Assembly: GCF_000702505.1 (NCBI RefSeq)
Contig: NZ_JNIM01000001.1
Span: 1,116,001-1,180,000, forward strand
Direction: 5' to 3'
DNA: 64,000 nt
From: Thermogemmatispora carboxidivorans
GTDB taxonomy: Bacteria; Chloroflexota; Ktedonobacteria; Ktedonobacterales; Ktedonobacteraceae
The position numbers and the translations under genes were made by a program. Positions 1 to 10,785 of the stretch are shown here, piece by piece. Below the pieces are notes generated by a model. The model was given only the letters and a program-made list of their open reading frames with translations, searched no databases and was not told where the DNA came from. How positions within the stretch are numbered: position 1 is the stretch's first letter; each line of letters opens with the position of its first letter.

Positions 1-787
1 GGATGAGCGGGAGCAGGGCCTCCAGGTTGCGGGCCGCCGAACCTTCGCGGATCATGAGCCACATGCCCAGACGCAAGCGCTCGCGCGCTTCGGCGGCGGT
101 GGTGCATTCGTGATCGGACGAAATGCCAGCGGCGGCATAGGCACAGAGATCCCTCCCTTGCAGCCCTGGGGCGTGACCATCGACAACCAGACCGTGATTC
201 AGGGTGGCAGCGATTTTGGCCAGGACCTGCTCGTCGCCGTTGAGCACGCCTGGCATGTTCATCATCTCGGCCAGCCCAAGCACTCGCTCCTCGCTGAGCA
301 GGGGCAGCAGGTCGCTGGCGAGCAAGGGACGATAGGGCGTCTCGTACTCGGAAGCAGGAACACAGGAAGAGAGCAGTACAAAGGCGTCAAGTGGCAGGTC
401 GCGCGCCGTCTCTAGCACGAAGCGAATGCCGGCGATGCCGGAGACATTGGCGAACTCATGCGGATCAAGCATCACGGCAGTGATGCCACGGGGGACAACC
501 AGACGAGCAAACTCTGGAAGGACCAGCATCGTGCTCTCAATATGCATATGCCCATCCATGAGCCCTGGAGCAAGCCAGCGTCCCTCAAGCTCGCGCTCTT
601 GCAGGCCGCGATAGCCTCCTGTCGCCTCGCTGATGCCGGCAATCCGCCCGCCGGCAATCGCGATATCGGCGGGGTAGCATTCGCCACTGCAAACATTGAT
701 GAGTCTGGCGTTGCGCAAGACCAGATCGGCAGGCTCCTCTCCTCGGGCCACGCGAATGCGCCGCCGGAGTTCTTCCACCGTGTACAT
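1..787 (-). CDS. ade: Adenine deaminase, N-terminal part (cut by left edge)
   Basis: Adenine deaminase converts adenine to hypoxanthine and ammonia in purine salvage (cytosolic, amidohydrolase superfamily, metal-dependent). Reading the minus strand from ATG 787 gives 262 residues with no stop before the window edge. Metal-ligand motif DGHMHIEST lies at residues 78-86, DPHEFANV at about 109-116, and the family-typical REGSAARNLEAL string sits near the cut end. The start is supported by AGGAGG about 8 nt upstream. The C-terminal part is outside the window. The next gene rightwards is on the opposite strand, so no operon is visible. The family call is confident because several adenine-deaminase-specific strings are present. 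Confidence 0.93.
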   Translation of the reverse strand, partial: MYTVEELRRRIRVARGEEPADLVLRNARLINVCSGECYPADIAIAGGRIAGISEATGGYRGLQERELEGRWLAPGLMDGHMHIESTMLVLPEFARLVVPRGITAVMLDPHEFANVSGIAGIRFVLETARDLPLDAFVLLSSCVPASEYETPYRPLLASDLLPLLSEERVLGLAEMMNMPGVLNGDEQVLAKIAATLNHGLVVDGHAPGLQGRDLCAYAAAGISSDHECTTAAEARERLRLGMWLMIREGSAARNLEALLPLI

Positions 788-1299
788 CCAAGAACCTCCT
801 GGCCGGAAAATAGGCTGCTTGAGGCTGTTTACGCACCTCAGCTGTTGGGGATCAGTTGACACCTCTGGAGAGCGGGCGTGCTCCATATCATCTTGCTTGC
901 TTATCTGCTTGATTGGTCGCTGATCCATCCGCCACCGGCTGGGCATCCCTGCTGTCACGCCTGCTATTGCCGCACATAGTAGCAGAAATATGGCCTCTCG
1001 TCGAGGGGGAGAGGGTCCCTCTTCGGAGGGGGAGAGGGCTTCTTTCAGAGGGGGAAAGGCCCCTTTTCGGATGAGCCTTTGTGCGGCGAGCGCTCTCATA
1101 GAGGCCGTCGCTGGAGGGGGCTGGAAAGCTGCCTGTAACACGGCAGGCGGCTCTGCTGAAATTTCTTCTGGAGAGATTAAAGAGCGAGTGGGGGACCTGG
1201 CGGATTCGATCGATCTGTGTTCCCGCCATGCTCAGTCTCCTGACTCTTCCCTGATTGATACCTATCACTCATCGATGAAAAACTAAGGAACAGAGCAAA
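788..1299. other. Intergenic region with three G-rich direct repeats
   Basis: This 512-bp divergent gap lies between ade and an ABC exporter. It contains three near-identical G-rich units beginning at 1003, 1026 and 1048 (GAGGGGGAGAGGG twice, then GAGGGGGAAAGG), a period of 22-23 bp. Both flanking promoters should lie here but no convincing -35/-10 pair is evident. The short open frames in it have no recognisable protein. Confidence 0.5.
1003..1059 (+). repeat. Triplicated G-rich repeat, period 22-23 bp
   Basis: Three copies of a G-rich unit (1003-1015, 1026-1038, 1048-1059) are separated by short pyrimidine-rich spacers that can fold back on them. The closely spaced G runs could form a quadruplex or act as a protein-binding array upstream of the ABC exporter genes. 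Function is unknown; only the repetition is observed. Confidence 0.6.
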
Positions 1300-2295
1300 A
1301 TGTTGCCTGATGGACAGACTGCCGTTGTAGCCCAAACGGGGGCGGCGCTACCTGCTACCGGCCTGGCGTTGCGTACGCGCGGCCTCACCAAGCGCTATGG
1401 CCAGCGTCTGGCGGTGGCTGATCTCAACCTTGAAGTCAGACGCGGTGAAATTTTTGGCTTTCTGGGACCGAATGGAGCTGGCAAGACGACGACGATCCGC
1501 ATGCTCCTGGGCTTGATTACGCCAACAGCTGGCAGCATCGAAATCCTGGGGCAGAACCTGCAGCGACAGCCGAAGCTAGTCTTGCCACGAGTTGGAGCCT
1601 TGATAGAGACGCCGGCGCTCTATCTCTACCTGTCAGCCCGGGATAATCTGCGGGCCGTAGCCAGTTCGCTGGGCGGTGTCTCCGAGCGGCGCATTGACGA
1701 GATTCTGAAACTGGTTGGCCTGAGCGATCGCCAGAAGGATCGCGTCAGAACCTATTCGCTGGGCATGAAGCAGCGCCTGGGCCTGGCTCTGGCCCTTTTG
1801 CATGACCCTGAATTGCTGATCCTTGATGAGCCGGCCAATGGTCTCGATCCCGCCGGTATTGTCGAGATGCGCGATCTCCTGCATCAACTTGCTGCTCAGG
1901 GGAAAACCATCTTCATTTCCAGTCACCTGCTCAGCGAGGTCCAACAGATCTGCACGCGCGTGGCGATCATCAGGCTGGGACGGCTGGTGACCGAGGCCAG
2001 CGTGGAAGATCTGACTCGCGGGCGTGGCGAATTCGTCGTACGCCTGGATTATCCCCAGGAAGCCCTGCGGCTGGTGCGAGCCCAGCCCTGGGGAGCAACA
2101 GCACACCTCAATGAGAATGGCGAGCTGGTGACCCTCGCTCCCGGCGGACGCGGGCGCGATCTGAATCGCTTCCTGGTCGAGGCTGGCTTCATCCCCGACT
2201 CACTGGCTCCTGCAACACTGGACCTGGAGCAGGTTTTTCTGCAATTAACAGCTGATACTGCTGCTATGGGAGGAAAGGTACTGGGTTCAAGATGA
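1300..2295 (+). CDS. ABC transporter ATP-binding protein (ABC-2/drug-export type)
   Basis: This is the cytoplasmic ATPase of an ABC exporter and drives the permease encoded immediately downstream. Of 331 residues, Walker A GPNGAGKT is at 56-63, signature YSLGMKQR at 152-159, Walker B LLILDEP at 172-178 and the H-loop histidine at about 209. A roughly 100-residue C-terminal extension, common in the DrrA/CcmA-like group, follows. The N-terminal 20 residues are Ala/Thr-rich and not part of the domain. The ATG start has AAGGA about 9 nt upstream. The stop codon overlaps the permease start (ATGA), implying translational coupling. The substrate (lipid, drug or peptide) cannot be told from sequence. 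Confidence 0.93.
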   Translation: MLPDGQTAVVAQTGAALPATGLALRTRGLTKRYGQRLAVADLNLEVRRGEIFGFLGPNGAGKTTTIRMLLGLITPTAGSIEILGQNLQRQPKLVLPRVGALIETPALYLYLSARDNLRAVASSLGGVSERRIDEILKLVGLSDRQKDRVRTYSLGMKQRLGLALALLHDPELLILDEPANGLDPAGIVEMRDLLHQLAAQGKTIFISSHLLSEVQQICTRVAIIRLGRLVTEASVEDLTRGRGEFVVRLDYPQEALRLVRAQPWGATAHLNENGELVTLAPGGRGRDLNRFLVEAGFIPDSLAPATLDLEQVFLQLTADTAAMGGKVLGSR

Positions 2296-3227
2296 TGAAA
2301 GAAGCGCTACTCTCTTCTGCTAGGCGAGACAGTCAGGAGCAAAACCTTGTTGGTGGGAGCATACTATACCCGGGCTTCTGGGGGCTGGTGCGCTCCGAGC
2401 TGCTCAAGCTCTCGCGTCAATGGACGACCTGGATTTTACTGGTGCTGGTGCTCTGTTTTGTGGCTGGCATCTATGTCATTGAACTGACAGTCCCATCTCT
2501 CAAAGATGATATTCAGCATGAGCCGCTAGGCTATCTCGCCATGCAGCTGCGCGGCCTGGACATCTTGCGCATCTTTGCTGGCATCTTCCTCATCGTGGTA
2601 GCGGCTCGCTGCATTGGCCTGGAATATCAGCTTGGCACTATTCGCATTCTCCTGGCGCGCGGGGTGGGACGCCTTCAGCTCCTGGGTGCCAAGCTCCTGG
2701 CCCTCGTGCTGGTCGGCATAGTGACACTCGCCCTGGGCATCGCTGAAGTGGCCATCTGCTCCTGCCTGCTCACGCTCCTCCTGGCGGGCAACCTCAATGC
2801 CCTCTCGGCGACCAACGCCACCTTCTGGCACGATGCTGGCCTCTACACGCTGGCTGTTGCCAGCAGTATGGGGATCTCCATTCTGATGGCTGTGGCGCTG
2901 GCGGTGGTCGGGCGCTCGCAAACCTTTGGCCTCAGCGCGGCTCTGGGCTACTTCCCGGCAGATAACTTTCTGGTCTTCCTGCTCTACCTGGGCTTCAGGC
3001 TCACCAACAACCAGTTCTGGCAGGATGTTTCTGCTTATCTGCTTGGTCCCAACCTTAACATCATGGGCTTCGTCGTCACCAATGGACATCTTCCCTCAAC
3101 GGGAGCAGAGCCTTTGAACATGCATCTGGTCGATGCGCGCCACATCTGGCTCCTGCTCCTTGTCTATGCCCTGGTCTTTCTCACCATCTCACTGGTGCTG
3201 ACGCGGATGCGCGATGTCAAGGAATAG
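2292..3227 (+). CDS. ABC-2 type permease
   Basis: This 311-residue membrane protein is the presumed partner of the preceding ATPase. It overlaps that gene by 4 nt (ATGA), so the two are coupled. It has about six hydrophobic segments: one near residues 43-65 and the rest spread through to the C-terminus, with a long polar loop after the first. This layout matches ABC-2 family transmembrane subunits such as those of bacitracin or lantibiotic self-protection exporters. The family is inferred from topology and gene context rather than a signature motif. It converges with the HTH gene downstream across only 24 bp. Confidence 0.85.
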   Translation: MMKEALLSSARRDSQEQNLVGGSILYPGFWGLVRSELLKLSRQWTTWILLVLVLCFVAGIYVIELTVPSLKDDIQHEPLGYLAMQLRGLDILRIFAGIFLIVVAARCIGLEYQLGTIRILLARGVGRLQLLGAKLLALVLVGIVTLALGIAEVAICSCLLTLLLAGNLNALSATNATFWHDAGLYTLAVASSMGISILMAVALAVVGRSQTFGLSAALGYFPADNFLVFLLYLGFRLTNNQFWQDVSAYLLGPNLNIMGFVVTNGHLPSTGAEPLNMHLVDARHIWLLLLVYALVFLTISLVLTRMRDVKE

Positions 3228-3251
3228 GTGGCCTGGCCTCCTGTCCTGCCG

Positions 3252-4820
3252 TCAGCGTTCGTCAAGCAGCCATCCCAGACGCGCCACGCCAGGCGTACCA
3301 CCATAGGGGCTGGCCTTGAGACGCTGGTAGAGGAGGCTGAGGTGAGCCAAAGCTCGCCGGGCGTTGAGCGCCCTGGCTTCACTGGCTGCCTGCACAGCAA
3401 GCGAGGTTGCGACCTCGTAGTCCTTGAGCATCAGGTGAGCCAGGGCCCGATAGATCACAATAAACAGTCGGCGCGTCGTAAACAGCGACTGAGTATGTAG
3501 GCTGGCCTGATCCAGCTCGCCAAGGGCCTGGCCAGCCTGGCCCAGAGCCAGGAGCGTTCTGGCGCGGTTGATATGGTAGTAGCCGACATCGGCAGCCAGA
3601 AAGTAAGGATCGTCATCCTCGCTGACCGCACTCAGCAACTGACCGGCCTGATCAAGCAAGACCAGGGCTTGCTTGCGCTCTGGCTCATCTCTTGCCAGGT
3701 GAGCCAGAATGTGGGCGGCCTCCTCTAGCACAAAGCGCCGAACGGATGGACAAGTCTCGACTAAACCTTCGAGAGCCTCGCCAGCGTGCCGACGGGCTGC
3801 CTCCGTCTCCCCTAGCTCGAAATGAGCAATCGCTTGCCCGATCAAAGAGTTGGCCAGCAGGTCCCGATAGACCCTCTCTCCTGGCGGCCTATCCTGGCCG
3901 CTAGCCTGCTCCAGGCTACGGGCGATGGACAGGCAGAGTTGGACGAATGGCAAGGCGTTCGCGACACCGTAGAGGTCAGCTAGCCCATCGGCCACTAATT
4001 GGGCATAGTTAAACTCCAGGCGTAAGATATCTCCTAATAGCCTGGGATGTATGAGGGGAGCGAGTCGCTTTAAGTAAGTGATGCGGTGCAGGGCTCGTGT
4101 CAGCAATGCTGGCCGACGAGCAGCCCGAAATTCGGCGTAGAGTTCTGCTTGCTGGCGCTGGTAGGTGATCAGAAGAGGCTCTTCACTATCCTCGCTGATG
4201 AGAAGGGAGGTAGGTGAGGGAAGCGGAGAGGAACTAGAAGCCGGAGGGCGCCGCTCAGCGAGTCCTAGCAAATGGGGAGGGATACCCAGGATAATGGAGA
4301 GCATGCGCCGGCGCCGTGAGGAGTCCAGATAGTCGCTGCGGTTCTCCATGCGGCGAATCGCTAGCTCTGACAGGCCCAGGGCCTCTGCCAGGTCGGCCTG
4401 GGTCCAGGCGCGTTCGCCACTTTGCTGCTGTCGGACTTGCCGCAGGCGATAATGCTTGATAACCGCTCCTGGTAACGGATAACCGTCATCGCCGGCGGGA
4501 AAGGCCGGGTAGCCCTCCTGTACCCACCAGGGCGGCGAGCCAGTGAGCCGCGGATGGTGGGGGTCAAGCCCCAGCAGCTCTGGGGGAATGGCCAGCAGCT
4601 CGGCCAGTTGGCGCCGCCGCTTGAGTGAGTCAAGTCCCTGTTGCTGCCTCTCTAGATAGTAGATCATGCGCGCGTGCACGCCGAGCTGACGGGCCAGCTC
4701 AGCTTGAGACCAGCCTTTTTGTCGACGGAAATGCGCTACAACTTGGCCGGGATGTGGATAGTAGCCGTGTTCGTCTTCGGGATCGAAGGCTCCATAGCTC
4801 CGCCACCACTCAGCTGCCAT
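3252..4820 (-). CDS. Tandem XRE-type HTH regulator with C-terminal helical repeat domain
   Basis: This 522-residue protein has two separate XRE-type helix-turn-helix domains. The first is at about residues 24-84 (core WSQAELARQLGV) and the second at about 120-190 (core WTQADLAEALGLSELAI); each ends with a similar IPP-LLGL string. The remaining 300 residues are Ala/Leu-rich helices like TPR-type ligand or peptide-sensing domains. That layout recalls RRNPP-like or Ktedonobacteria XRE-TPR regulators. It is probably a transcriptional regulator. Its targets are unknown, and neither the ABC exporter nor the permease can be assigned. An AT-rich patch (about 4900-4970) lies upstream and may hold the promoter. 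Confidence 0.8.
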   Translation of the reverse strand: MAAEWWRSYGAFDPEDEHGYYPHPGQVVAHFRRQKGWSQAELARQLGVHARMIYYLERQQQGLDSLKRRRQLAELLAIPPELLGLDPHHPRLTGSPPWWVQEGYPAFPAGDDGYPLPGAVIKHYRLRQVRQQQSGERAWTQADLAEALGLSELAIRRMENRSDYLDSSRRRRMLSIILGIPPHLLGLAERRPPASSSSPLPSPTSLLISEDSEEPLLITYQRQQAELYAEFRAARRPALLTRALHRITYLKRLAPLIHPRLLGDILRLEFNYAQLVADGLADLYGVANALPFVQLCLSIARSLEQASGQDRPPGERVYRDLLANSLIGQAIAHFELGETEAARRHAGEALEGLVETCPSVRRFVLEEAAHILAHLARDEPERKQALVLLDQAGQLLSAVSEDDDPYFLAADVGYYHINRARTLLALGQAGQALGELDQASLHTQSLFTTRRLFIVIYRALAHLMLKDYEVATSLAVQAASEARALNARRALAHLSLLYQRLKASPYGGTPGVARLGWLLDER

Positions 4821-5053
4821 GCTGTTATTCCCCCGTCCTTTCTTCTGCTACTTCTAGAAACCGCTCTGCTCCAGGAAGCGCCACTTCTTGATACACAAGA
4901 AGTAGACTGATAATTTGAATATTTCAATGTCGGTATATCATTGTAGCTTTTCATTCATAATTTTGCAAGCAGCCCGCATTCGGCTCGTATACTTCCTTGG
5001 AACTTTCCCCCGAGCCTGCACCTTTGCCGGGCGAGCGAGCTGCGGCAGGCGTC

Positions 5054-6622
5054 TCAGACGTCGCTGAGGTCTCCTCTCTCCTGGATGCGGGCCTTAGCCT
5101 GCAGCTGCTGGTCGCTTTCACCTTGCAGCCACTGGAACAAGAGAGGGGCAAGACGGCTGGCGCGAGCTGTTGCTGGCAGAGCAGCCAGAGTAGCCGCACT
5201 CAGGGACAGCACAACAAGGCTGCCGACCAGGAGTGTCCAGCTGCCCTCGGGGAGCAGCGGGGTCCAGGAATGCGCCAGGATTTCCAGCGTTGCCAGGGTA
5301 CAGCCTGCCACGCCTATCACCGTCCCCGAGTGGAGCAGCCAGGGAGCCAGCGCTCTCGCTCCCAGGGCTGGGCGTGGCTGCTGATAGGCGACCAGTGCCG
5401 TCACGTAAAAGCAGAAGAAAGCCACAAATAGGCGTAATAGCGTCATCGTTGCCAGCAGCAGAGCCATCACCACAGGGGAACTCATCGGCTCTACAGGCGT
5501 CTGAGGGAGCACTACGAGCAAAGCAGTGGCCACAATGCCAGTGAGGAGCGTTTGTATCACAAAAGCGCGCCACGGAATGCGTTCCCGATTAAGCAAGGCC
5601 AGTCCAGTCGGTAAAAGGCCATCGAGGCTGGCTACGAAGAGCAAGCGTGCGCAAGCAGAGATGTGTACCAGGGCTGCACAGAAGTAAAAAGCCAGCAGGC
5701 CGACCAGGGCTATACTGCCGGCGGCGTGGCCCAGGGCCATCTCAAGCACAAGGTCCGGTCCATCGCCGGGTGCAATCAGAGCGGAGAGCGCGACGAGCAG
5801 GTAGCTGCTGCAGGCCAAAAGGGCGCTTCCCAGCAAGGGGCGGCCTGGAGCGAGGCCGGGGCGCAGCTCGCCGGCCATACTTAAAGGAGCGCTATACCCG
5901 AGATAGAGGAGAGCGGCCAGGCTGCCAGGAGTGCGCGAGGGCCCGGCGAGAGTCCTGCCGGGGCGCCAGAAGGATGAGGGGCGCCCCGCTCCCTGTTGCA
6001 GCAGCACCAGGCTACAGATCCCACTAAGGATCACAATAGCCAGGGTCAGTGCGCTGAACGTGTTCACGATACGCTGCACCGTACGCTGTCGTTGCCAGCC
6101 TAGCAGGAGTAAGAGCGCCAGCAGGATCATGACCACCAGCCCCCGCTGCCAGGGTTCGGCCAGCCAGCCTGCTTTCAGACCCTGCAGTGTGGCAACAAAA
6201 CTGACCAGAGCGCTGACGGCTGCCAGCAGACCTGGCAACCAGTCGCTGATTCCCACAACCGTACCCCAGTAAGGTCCGAGTAGGCGTGCAGTCCAGCTAT
6301 AGAGTGCTCCCTCGGAGGGAGCCAGGGCCATCAACTGAGAGGTAGCCAGCGTCATGGGGAGCAAGAGCATCAGTGCACCCAAGGCGGCGGCCAGTAAAGC
6401 GGGCGGCCCTTCCCTGATCAGTTGCAGCAATGGGCTGGGGGCGAACACTGCAGCGAAATGGAGCAGGCAAAGATCGAGCGAGCTGATGGGCCTGGGCAAG
6501 GCCCGTCTCGTGTAGTAGTGGGAGAGCGCTGGCGGGCAGATCGCCCGGGGAACGCGGCCCAGCGGTCTGCCGGCCCCGGTTTGCATGCTGGCATCCCTGC
6601 CATTTGGTTGCTGCCCTATCAT
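5054..6622 (-). CDS. APC-superfamily amino acid permease-like protein
   Basis: This is an integral membrane protein with about 12 hydrophobic segments across 522 residues, resembling the amino acid-polyamine-organocation family. The first helices match the family style (AALGALMLLLPMTLATSQLM followed by PSEGALYSWTARLLG, which corresponds to the conserved region around TM2). The frame is open back to 6769, but I choose ATG 6622 because GGAGGAA sits about 7 nt before it and the upstream residues are non-hydrophobic and unlike the family. The substrate is unknown. It is on the same strand as the tandem-HTH gene but separated by 233 bp, so not clearly co-transcribed. Confidence 0.82.
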   Translation of the reverse strand: MIGQQPNGRDASMQTGAGRPLGRVPRAICPPALSHYYTRRALPRPISSLDLCLLHFAAVFAPSPLLQLIREGPPALLAAALGALMLLLPMTLATSQLMALAPSEGALYSWTARLLGPYWGTVVGISDWLPGLLAAVSALVSFVATLQGLKAGWLAEPWQRGLVVMILLALLLLLGWQRQRTVQRIVNTFSALTLAIVILSGICSLVLLQQGAGRPSSFWRPGRTLAGPSRTPGSLAALLYLGYSAPLSMAGELRPGLAPGRPLLGSALLACSSYLLVALSALIAPGDGPDLVLEMALGHAAGSIALVGLLAFYFCAALVHISACARLLFVASLDGLLPTGLALLNRERIPWRAFVIQTLLTGIVATALLVVLPQTPVEPMSSPVVMALLLATMTLLRLFVAFFCFYVTALVAYQQPRPALGARALAPWLLHSGTVIGVAGCTLATLEILAHSWTPLLPEGSWTLLVGSLVVLSLSAATLAALPATARASRLAPLLFQWLQGESDQQLQAKARIQERGDLSDV

Positions 6623-6830
6623 AACCCATTCCTCCTTCCTCTTCTCCTTCCACCCTGCGCCTCCGTGTGCTGTCAGATGAGGAGATAGCGACAGGCGAGC
6701 AGTCATGGCGAGTGAGGGCTTCACATCATGGCCAGGCTCGCATTTTACACAAGAAACACCTTCATTCATATTGTACTGGAGGAGGTATAAGGAGCAGAAA
6801 TAAGTGAGAGCTGCCCCTTTCTGCTGTGCC

Positions 6831-6860
6831 TTGACAGAGGGGGGAAAGATATGCTCTTAT
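6831..6860 (+). promoter_or_regulatory. Candidate sigma-70 promoter for guaB
   Basis: A perfect -35 TTGACA (6831-6836) is followed after 18 nt by a weaker -10 TCTTAT (6855-6860); TTATAG at 6857-6862 is an alternative. It faces guaB, predicting a leader of about 400 nt. Confidence 0.5.
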
Positions 6861-6867
6861 AGAAAGA

Positions 6868-8831
<1,964 letters not shown>

Positions 8832-8848
8832 GATCAGCGTCAGCTAAG

Positions 8849-8910
8849 AGTGGGTTGCAATAGGTTGTCTCAGCTGGCTGCAGCACCAGCGGCAATCACT
8901 GCAACCCGCT
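8849..8910 (+). terminator. Hairpin downstream of guaB
   Basis: An 11-bp stem (8849-8859 with 8900-8910, core GGGTTGCA/TGCAACCC) encloses a second small CTGG/CCAG hairpin. There is no long T run, so it may be a weak terminator or a 3'-end stabiliser. Confidence 0.45.
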
Positions 8911-9004
8911 CGTCGCTCCTCCCTGCTCTCCCTATCAAGTCAGGGCGACACCTCCAGACGCAGAGACAGAACACCTGATCTCCTTCTCCTCCTCCTCTCC
9001 TACC

Positions 9005-9766
9005 CTAGCGCTGTGGTGGGCGGCTACCTGGTGGCCTGTCCTGCCCCTGGAGCCGGGCCAGCTCCAGCTCGACAGTGATCAGCCGACGCTGGAAATCCGC
9101 GGCCACCTCGCGCAACTCCTCCAGCTGCTGCCATAGTCCAGCATAGCCAGGATCGCTCTCCGCAATCGCCCGGGCCTGATCAGCATGCAGAAAGGGCCTC
9201 TCAGCCGTGGACTTGCTCTCAGCAACAACCGGTACCTGACCGTGGCGAGCCAGATAGGCGCAAAGTTCATCCCAGGGATAGGGACCCGGGCAGTAGCTGC
9301 GTCCTTGTGGATCAAGCGAGAAATGACCAGTAATGCCCCCTTGCGCATCAGCGCGCCGTCGCGGAATGCCGTGCCGCTCGCACAGATGATCAATCAGCAG
9401 AAAGCTCGCCTGCTTTTGGGCCGCGGTCAGCTCGTCACCATTATCGCGCCTCAGCTTGTGGTGCTCAATTGAAAGCGTCACATAGTTGGGATTGCCCGTC
9501 ATACCCCACCAGCGATCATGCCCCCGACTCACGGCGCCATTGCCCCAGGCCGCATCGGCCTCGCGTACGAGCTGGAAGATGCGCCCATCGCGCCCAATCA
9601 GATAATGGGTGCTGGCCTCCGTTTCGGGACGCTGGAAGAAGGCCACCACCTCCTCGGCAGTGGCAAAACCAGCGGTCCCATGCACAATGATCCAGCGCGG
9701 TCGCTCTCCTCGCCGACCGGCAAAGTAATGAGGCGAAGGGCACCAGAGCGCTCCTGGTTCGTCCAT
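9005..9766 (-). CDS. N-acetylmuramoyl-L-alanine amidase (PGRP/amidase_2 family)
   Basis: This enzyme would cleave the amide bond between MurNAc and the stem peptide of peptidoglycan using zinc. The 253-residue protein carries WIIVHGTAG (first zinc His), THYLIGRDGRIFQLV, and GHFSLDPQGRSYCPGPYPW (second zinc His and the Cys/Asp-like ligand), the standard type-2 amidase pattern. A C-terminal helical tail of about 60 residues follows. ATG 9766 is chosen over 9796 because AGGAGG lies 5 nt before it. No signal peptide is visible, which resembles phage endolysins or cytosolic recycling amidases, but no phage genes flank it. Confidence 0.88.
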   Translation of the reverse strand: MDEPGALWCPSPHYFAGRRGERPRWIIVHGTAGFATAEEVVAFFQRPETEASTHYLIGRDGRIFQLVREADAAWGNGAVSRGHDRWWGMTGNPNYVTLSIEHHKLRRDNGDELTAAQKQASFLLIDHLCERHGIPRRRADAQGGITGHFSLDPQGRSYCPGPYPWDELCAYLARHGQVPVVAESKSTAERPFLHADQARAIAESDPGYAGLWQQLEELREVAADFQRRLITVELELARLQGQDRPPGSRPPQR

Positions 9767-10235
9767 TGTTCCTCCTGGATTGGATTGATCATTCATTCAG
9801 CTGGCATACGGAAAGCTGCCGCTTAGCCGAAGCCAAAAGCCAGAGCCAGATGCCCGCTCGGCTCAGCCTGGCCTGCTTGCTCTTGAGCAGGTCAGAACCA
9901 GAGCGGAGGAAGGCAGCTGGTATGGACCATACATCTACATATAACCATTAGCCAAGAAGTCTCACCTGGTTGCGCTCTCAAGCCGTATCGTATACAATAC
10001 CAGCAGTCCCCGTGTGGCAGAGCATAGGCGGGAACAGGCTGGATAATTGGCACCGGCCTTCCCCTCATCCACCTGCCGCGAGGTGCAACCCATTCATGCG
10101 TGTATGGCTTCGTTCGCTCGCTGGCTGATAAGCGAGGCAGAGCAGCTTTATCTGTACGATCGATCGATCGACCGACCGACCAACCAACCAACCGACCCGT
10201 TGCGGTGGTGCGTTCCGTGAGAGACGGAGGAGAGC
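9767..10235. other. Intergenic region with tetranucleotide repeat blocks
   Basis: This 469-bp gap separates the divergent amidase and roadblock genes. Apart from the simple-repeat array at 10157-10196 I see no gene or RNA. GAGAC-GGAGGAG just before 10236 is the roadblock gene's ribosome binding site. Confidence 0.5.
10157..10196 (+). repeat. Ordered tetranucleotide array (CGAT)3(CGAC)3(CAAC)3CGAC
   Basis: Ten consecutive tetramers form three blocks of three, each block differing from the previous one by a single base. The array ends 39 bp upstream of the first roadblock gene start. Confidence 0.9.
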
Positions 10236-10601
10236 ATGGTTGACCTGAAGCAGGCGCTAGGCCGCTTCCTAACCATCCCAGGTGTGAGGATGGCCATCCT
10301 CGTCGGGCGCGATGGCCTGCTGATCGAGGGGGTCCCCCGCGATAGTAAGGAAGACCTCGAGGCCGTGGGGGCCATTATGACAAGCGGCTTGGGCGCCGCG
10401 GAGGCTCTGGGACGGGAGATCGCTCGCGGCGGGCTTGTTGGCGCTCTCGTCGAGTTCGAACATGGCCTGGTGAGCGCTGACCCCCTGGGCGACTTCGCGC
10501 TGATCGTGACGGTTTTCGACTCCGCTTCAGCTCTGGGGCGGGTTCGCCATCTGGTCAAAAGTAGCCGCGATGAGATCCTCGAAGCGCTCGATATCGCTTG
10601 A
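10236..10601 (+). CDS. Roadblock/LC7-domain protein
   Basis: This 121-residue protein fits a single roadblock/LC7 domain (MAILVGRDGLLIEGV near residues 19-33, later VEFEHGLVSADPLGDFALIVTVFD). Such proteins are small dimeric partners or GTPase-activating proteins of Ras-like GTPases; bacterial examples include MglB. It is the first of three co-directional genes ending in an MglA-like GTPase. GGAGGAG about 5 nt before the ATG supports the start. It could be a second regulator, distinct from the MglB-like protein encoded next. Function in this organism is inferred from the neighbourhood. Confidence 0.85.
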   Translation: MVDLKQALGRFLTIPGVRMAILVGRDGLLIEGVPRDSKEDLEAVGAIMTSGLGAAEALGREIARGGLVGALVEFEHGLVSADPLGDFALIVTVFDSASALGRVRHLVKSSRDEILEALDIA

Positions 10602-10617
10602 TCAGGCGCCGTCGCTC

Positions 10618-10682
10618 ACTCGCTCGCTGGCTCGCTCGTTTTTCTTTTTTCTTTCTTTTGTTCATTCGTTTGTTTGTTCTTG
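10618..10682 (+). repeat. CGCT/CTCG and T-rich low-complexity tract
   Basis: The gap between the two roadblock genes carries interrupted CTCG-type tetramers followed by a pyrimidine tract of T4-T6 runs and TTTG tetramers. It is simple-sequence DNA; the T runs might weaken transcription but no stem precedes them. Confidence 0.6.
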
Positions 10683-10785
10683 CTTCGCGGTTTATTCATG
10701 ACGCCCGCTGCTCGCTGGCGCTCATGAAGCTGTGCCTGTGCTGTGCACGCTAAGCTTGTTGGACCGGACCGGAGGCGGCGCGTAC

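Noticed and set aside
888..1268. 126-residue minus-strand frame upstream of the ABC exporter
   Set aside because: It is made largely by the G-rich repeats read in reverse (Arg/Ser/Pro-rich) and has no family.
5054..6769. Longer form of the APC permease starting at 6769
   Set aside because: The extra 49 residues are not membrane-like and ATG 6622 has a clear ribosome site.
10157..10196. Possible CRISPR or integration-site repeats
   Set aside because: The units are 4 bp with no spacers and no cas or integrase genes are near; it is simple-sequence DNA.
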